64,000 bases of DNA from CABZJG01 sp902512685 (GTDB lineage Bacteria > Pseudomonadota > Alphaproteobacteria > Rhodobacterales > Rhodobacteraceae): the NCBI GenBank assembly GCA_051201605.1, contig CP179201.1, positions 1,054,001-1,118,000 on the forward strand. Direction: 5' to 3'. A program made the translations under genes and the position numbers. The notes beneath the pieces are model-generated. The model searched no databases. It was not told where the DNA came from and saw nothing but the letters and a program-made list of their open reading frames with translations. This document shows, piece by piece, positions 61,893 to 64,000 of this stretch. The stretch's first letter is position 1. Every line of letters starts with the position of its first letter.

Positions 61893-63128
61893 ATGGATTT
61901 AGGTGTAACGCCAAAAGTAACCCCGCTGATAAATGCCGTGCGCGATATGGTCGAAACAGATATTGCGCCCTTAGATGCTGAATATCATGCAGAAGTTGGT
62001 CGCCATCCCAGCGGGGACCGCTTTGCCCTGACGGATCGCCAGATTGAAATTATGGAGGGGCTTAAAGCCAAAGCACGGGCAAGAAATCTGTGGAATTTTT
62101 GGCTGACCGACAGTGAGCGCGGCTATGGTTTGAGCACGGTTGAATACGCTTATCTGGCAGAAGAAATGGGCAAGGTTAGCATCGCCGCCGAGGTTTTCAA
62201 CTGTTCCGCCCCAGACACCGGAAATATGGAAGTGCTTGAGCGCTATGGGACACAAGAGCATAAAGACCGCTGGTTGGGGGATTTGCTGGATGGAAAAATT
62301 CGCTCTGCCTATGTGATGACAGAGCCAGGATTGGCATCCTCTGATGCTGCGCAACTTGCTTTTGAAGCAAAACGCGATGGTGATGAGTTTGTGTTAAATG
62401 GCGAAAAGTGGTGGATATCCGGCGCAGGTGATCCACGCTGCGCGCTTTATATCGTGATGGCGTGCACCGATCCTGATGCTGCGAAGCACAGCCGCCACAC
62501 AATGTTCGCAATGGACGCTAAAATGCCGGGCATCGAAATATTGAGGCCCATGGAGGTTTTTGGTAATGATGATGCACCACATGGGCACATGCATATTCGG
62601 TTCACCGATGTTCGCATTCCGGCAAGCGCTATTATTTTGGGCGAAGGCCGCGGTTTCGAAGTTGCACAGGGCCGACTTGGTCCTGGCCGCATCCACCATT
62701 GTATGCGGGCCATCGGTCAGGCCGAAAAAGCGCTTGAAATGATGTGCCGCCGTGGACTTTCCCGTGAGGCTTTTGGAAAACGCCTAACAGAATTGGGCGC
62801 CAACTATGACATTATTGCAAATGCGCGGATGGAAATTGAAATGGCGCGTTTGTTGTGCCTGAAAGCCGCCTATATGATGGATACAGCGGGTGTTCGCGCA
62901 GCGCAGCCTTGGATTTCTCAAATTAAAGTCGTGGCTCCGCTAATGGCGGGAAAAGTCGTTGATGAGGCTATGCAAATGCACGGTGCAGGCGGTATCAGTC
63001 AGGACTTTAACCTAGCCTATATGTGGACTCATATTCGCACATTACGGTTTGCCGATGGTCCCGATGCGGTGCATCGCCGTCAGGTGGCGCGGGCTGAGTT
63101 GAAAAAATATACTAATGCTGAAACTTGA
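61893..63128 (+). CDS. Acyl-CoA dehydrogenase family protein
   Basis: FAD-dependent acyl-CoA dehydrogenase of 411 residues. AYVMTEPGLASSDAAQLAFE and the substrate-side NGEKWWISGAGDPRCALYIV match the ACAD middle domain. GRIHHCMRAIGQAEKALEMM, REAFGKRLTELG and MQMHGAGGISQDFNLAYMWT match the helical domains and resemble the ACAD10/11-like branch. Shorter than DmdC, so it is probably not the methylmercaptopropionyl-CoA enzyme. Translated with the upstream ligase, suggesting a shared catabolic pathway. Confidence 0.92.
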   Translation: MDLGVTPKVTPLINAVRDMVETDIAPLDAEYHAEVGRHPSGDRFALTDRQIEIMEGLKAKARARNLWNFWLTDSERGYGLSTVEYAYLAEEMGKVSIAAEVFNCSAPDTGNMEVLERYGTQEHKDRWLGDLLDGKIRSAYVMTEPGLASSDAAQLAFEAKRDGDEFVLNGEKWWISGAGDPRCALYIVMACTDPDAAKHSRHTMFAMDAKMPGIEILRPMEVFGNDDAPHGHMHIRFTDVRIPASAIILGEGRGFEVAQGRLGPGRIHHCMRAIGQAEKALEMMCRRGLSREAFGKRLTELGANYDIIANARMEIEMARLLCLKAAYMMDTAGVRAAQPWISQIKVVAPLMAGKVVDEAMQMHGAGGISQDFNLAYMWTHIRTLRFADGPDAVHRRQVARAELKKYTNAET

Positions 63129-63161
63129 TGCTCTAAGGGGCTTTAGCTTTTCGGCAAAATA

Positions 63162-63608
63162 TCAGTTTGCTTTGGTATCGAGACAAATTGTAACTGGGCC
63201 GTCATTGACCAGAGCGACCTGCATGTCCGCGCCAAACTCGCCGGTTTCCACTCGAATGCCCAGCGCCGCTACTGCCTCGGCAAAATATTCATAAAGCTTG
63301 CGACCTTCAACGGGAGAGGCTGCTGATGAAAACCCGGGGCGGTTACCGCGCGATGTATCTGCTGCAAGCGTGAACTGGCTCACCACCAACGCAGCGCCGC
63401 CAATGTCGATCAAAGACCGGTTCATTTTGCCGGCATCATCAGTAAATATCCTTAGCTTGCTGATTTTTGAGGCCAGTTGATCAGCGTCTTTCGGGCTGTC
63501 TGATTCCATGGCACAAATCAGTATGAGTAGTCCTTGATCGATTTTACCAATTGTATGTCCGCTAACCTCTACGGATGATTGGCTAACACGTTGCAGCAAG
63601 GCGCGCAT
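63162..63608 (-). CDS. dtd: D-aminoacyl-tRNA deacylase
   Basis: Removes D-amino acids from mischarged tRNAs. The 148 residues start MRALLQRVSQSSVEVSGHTIG and contain both family motifs: LVVSQFTLAADTSRGNRPGF (containing SQFTL) and the C-terminal VNDGPVTICLDT (Gly-Pro motif region). Transcribed on the minus strand, convergent with the acyl-CoA dehydrogenase gene. Confidence 0.96.
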   Translation of the reverse strand: MRALLQRVSQSSVEVSGHTIGKIDQGLLILICAMESDSPKDADQLASKISKLRIFTDDAGKMNRSLIDIGGAALVVSQFTLAADTSRGNRPGFSSAASPVEGRKLYEYFAEAVAALGIRVETGEFGADMQVALVNDGPVTICLDTKAN

Positions 63609-63717
63609 GATTTTTTCCTTCTTTGTTGTTTAAAAGCTTGTAGCCTATTGCTTCCACAAGACACAATTTTTTCCCGAATTGCCACCCATTCACACCTTAT
63701 AGGTATCCCGGTTTTCG

Positions 63718-64000
63718 TCATGTGCCTGACGGGCTTAGCTCAAGAGCAATCTGCTGCAAAATAGGGCGCGCTTCATCAAGGCTTAGCCCGGGTGAAAGGC
63801 GCGGATCGTATAGCATTTTAAGCAAGATCTCATCGTGAGATGTCAAGAATGCAAATTCATCATCATCGTTGAATATTGAGGGCCGTGCGCGCGGGCTATC
63901 ATTGCTTAGACCAAGGCCTTGGGAAAATTCTTCGTGAATGCAAGCATGCTTTAGGATGTCGGGATGCTCTGCCCGGATAACCGCGAGCGCATGGGAATAT
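63718..64000 (-). CDS. DUF2927 domain protein, partial (N-terminus beyond window)
   Basis: The last 93 residues of a gene running in from the window's right end. The visible sequence (ACIHEEFSQGLGLSND, SIFNDDDEFAFLTSHDEIL, LYDPRLSPGLSLDEARPI) matches the DUF2927 pattern found in exported lipoproteins of Rhodobacterales. The IHEE segment is the conserved acidic site. Stop TGA lies at 63718-63720. Its start and any signal peptide are outside the window. Function unknown. Confidence 0.82.
   Translation of the reverse strand, partial: YSHALAVIRAEHPDILKHACIHEEFSQGLGLSNDSPRARPSIFNDDDEFAFLTSHDEILLKMLYDPRLSPGLSLDEARPILQQIALELSPSGT

Noticed and set aside
61893..63128. Acyl-CoA dehydrogenase as DmdC of DMSP degradation
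   Set aside because: At 411 residues it is much shorter than DmdC and has ACAD10/11-like features.
1..64000. Mobile elements, prophage, CRISPR arrays and tRNA genes
   Set aside because: No transposase, integrase other than XerC, regular repeats with spacers or cloverleaf-like sequence was seen in any intergenic region.

Overview
The window is a contiguous piece of chromosome from an alphaproteobacterium, almost certainly of the Rhodobacterales (marine Roseobacter group). The evidence is a GcrA cell-cycle regulator, phosphatidylcholine synthase, DUF484-xerC, a complete ybgC-tolQRAB-pal-ybgF cluster, the order mdh-sucC-sucD-sucA-sucB-lpd next to an mcl2-nnrU-mch-sdhCDAB block, ethylmalonyl-CoA pathway genes and a roseobacter-type LuxR/LuxI pair. 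Species cannot be fixed from sequence alone. I see no rRNA or tRNA gene, CRISPR array, prophage or insertion sequence. Coding density is high and most genes are housekeeping.

Layout. 0.1-9.8 kb: a TPR protein, rimO, an S9 peptidase that looks frameshifted near its N-terminus, gcrA, an orphan ABC-2 permease, pcs, xerC, a DUF484 gene and a transaldolase. 9.9-18.5 kb: priA, MFS and MATE transporters, prmA, a DUF1127 gene and ruvCAB. 18.5-28.5 kb: a gene-free stretch with nested inverted repeats, then a hypothetical gene, ybgC, tolQRAB-pal-ybgF, tilS and ftsH. 28.6-38.8 kb: a GST, then on the minus strand mdh, sucC, sucD, sucA, sucB and lpd. 38.9-48.3 kb: a TauE/SafE permease, mcl2-like gene, nnrU, DUF1737, mch, a DUF4344 gene, sdhCDA, a sulfotransferase, sdhB and a lipoprotein. 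48.4-52.1 kb: DUF1989, an SHMT-like PLP enzyme, deoD, a GNAT enzyme and a second DUF1127 gene. 52.2-58.6 kb: lysR, ecm, ccr, luxR and luxI. 58.6-64 kb: a RecD/UvrD-type helicase, an acyl-CoA ligase, an acyl-CoA dehydrogenase, dtd and a partial DUF2927 gene.

How the parts fit. Most of the TCA cycle (oxoglutarate dehydrogenase, succinyl-CoA synthetase, succinate dehydrogenase, malate dehydrogenase) is encoded together with ethylmalonyl-CoA pathway enzymes (ccr, ecm, mch, mcl2-like) that feed the cycle from acetyl-CoA. A pair of TGTGATCACA-type palindromes, about two helical turns apart, lies upstream of both sucC and sdhC and nowhere else that I found, which suggests one unidentified regulator for both operons. 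A quorum-sensing luxR-luxI pair sits directly after ccr.

Most interesting observations: (1) luxI loses its conserved C-terminus at a run of six C; a seventh C restores it. (2) The S9 peptidase is split from its membrane anchor by an apparent one-base deletion in a T run. (3) The shared TCA operators. (4) A sulfotransferase gene sits between sdhA and sdhB. (5) A structured gene-free segment precedes the tol-pal cluster. (6) A hairpin covers the luxI ribosome-binding site. Both apparent frameshifts lie in homopolymers, so sequencing error must be excluded first.
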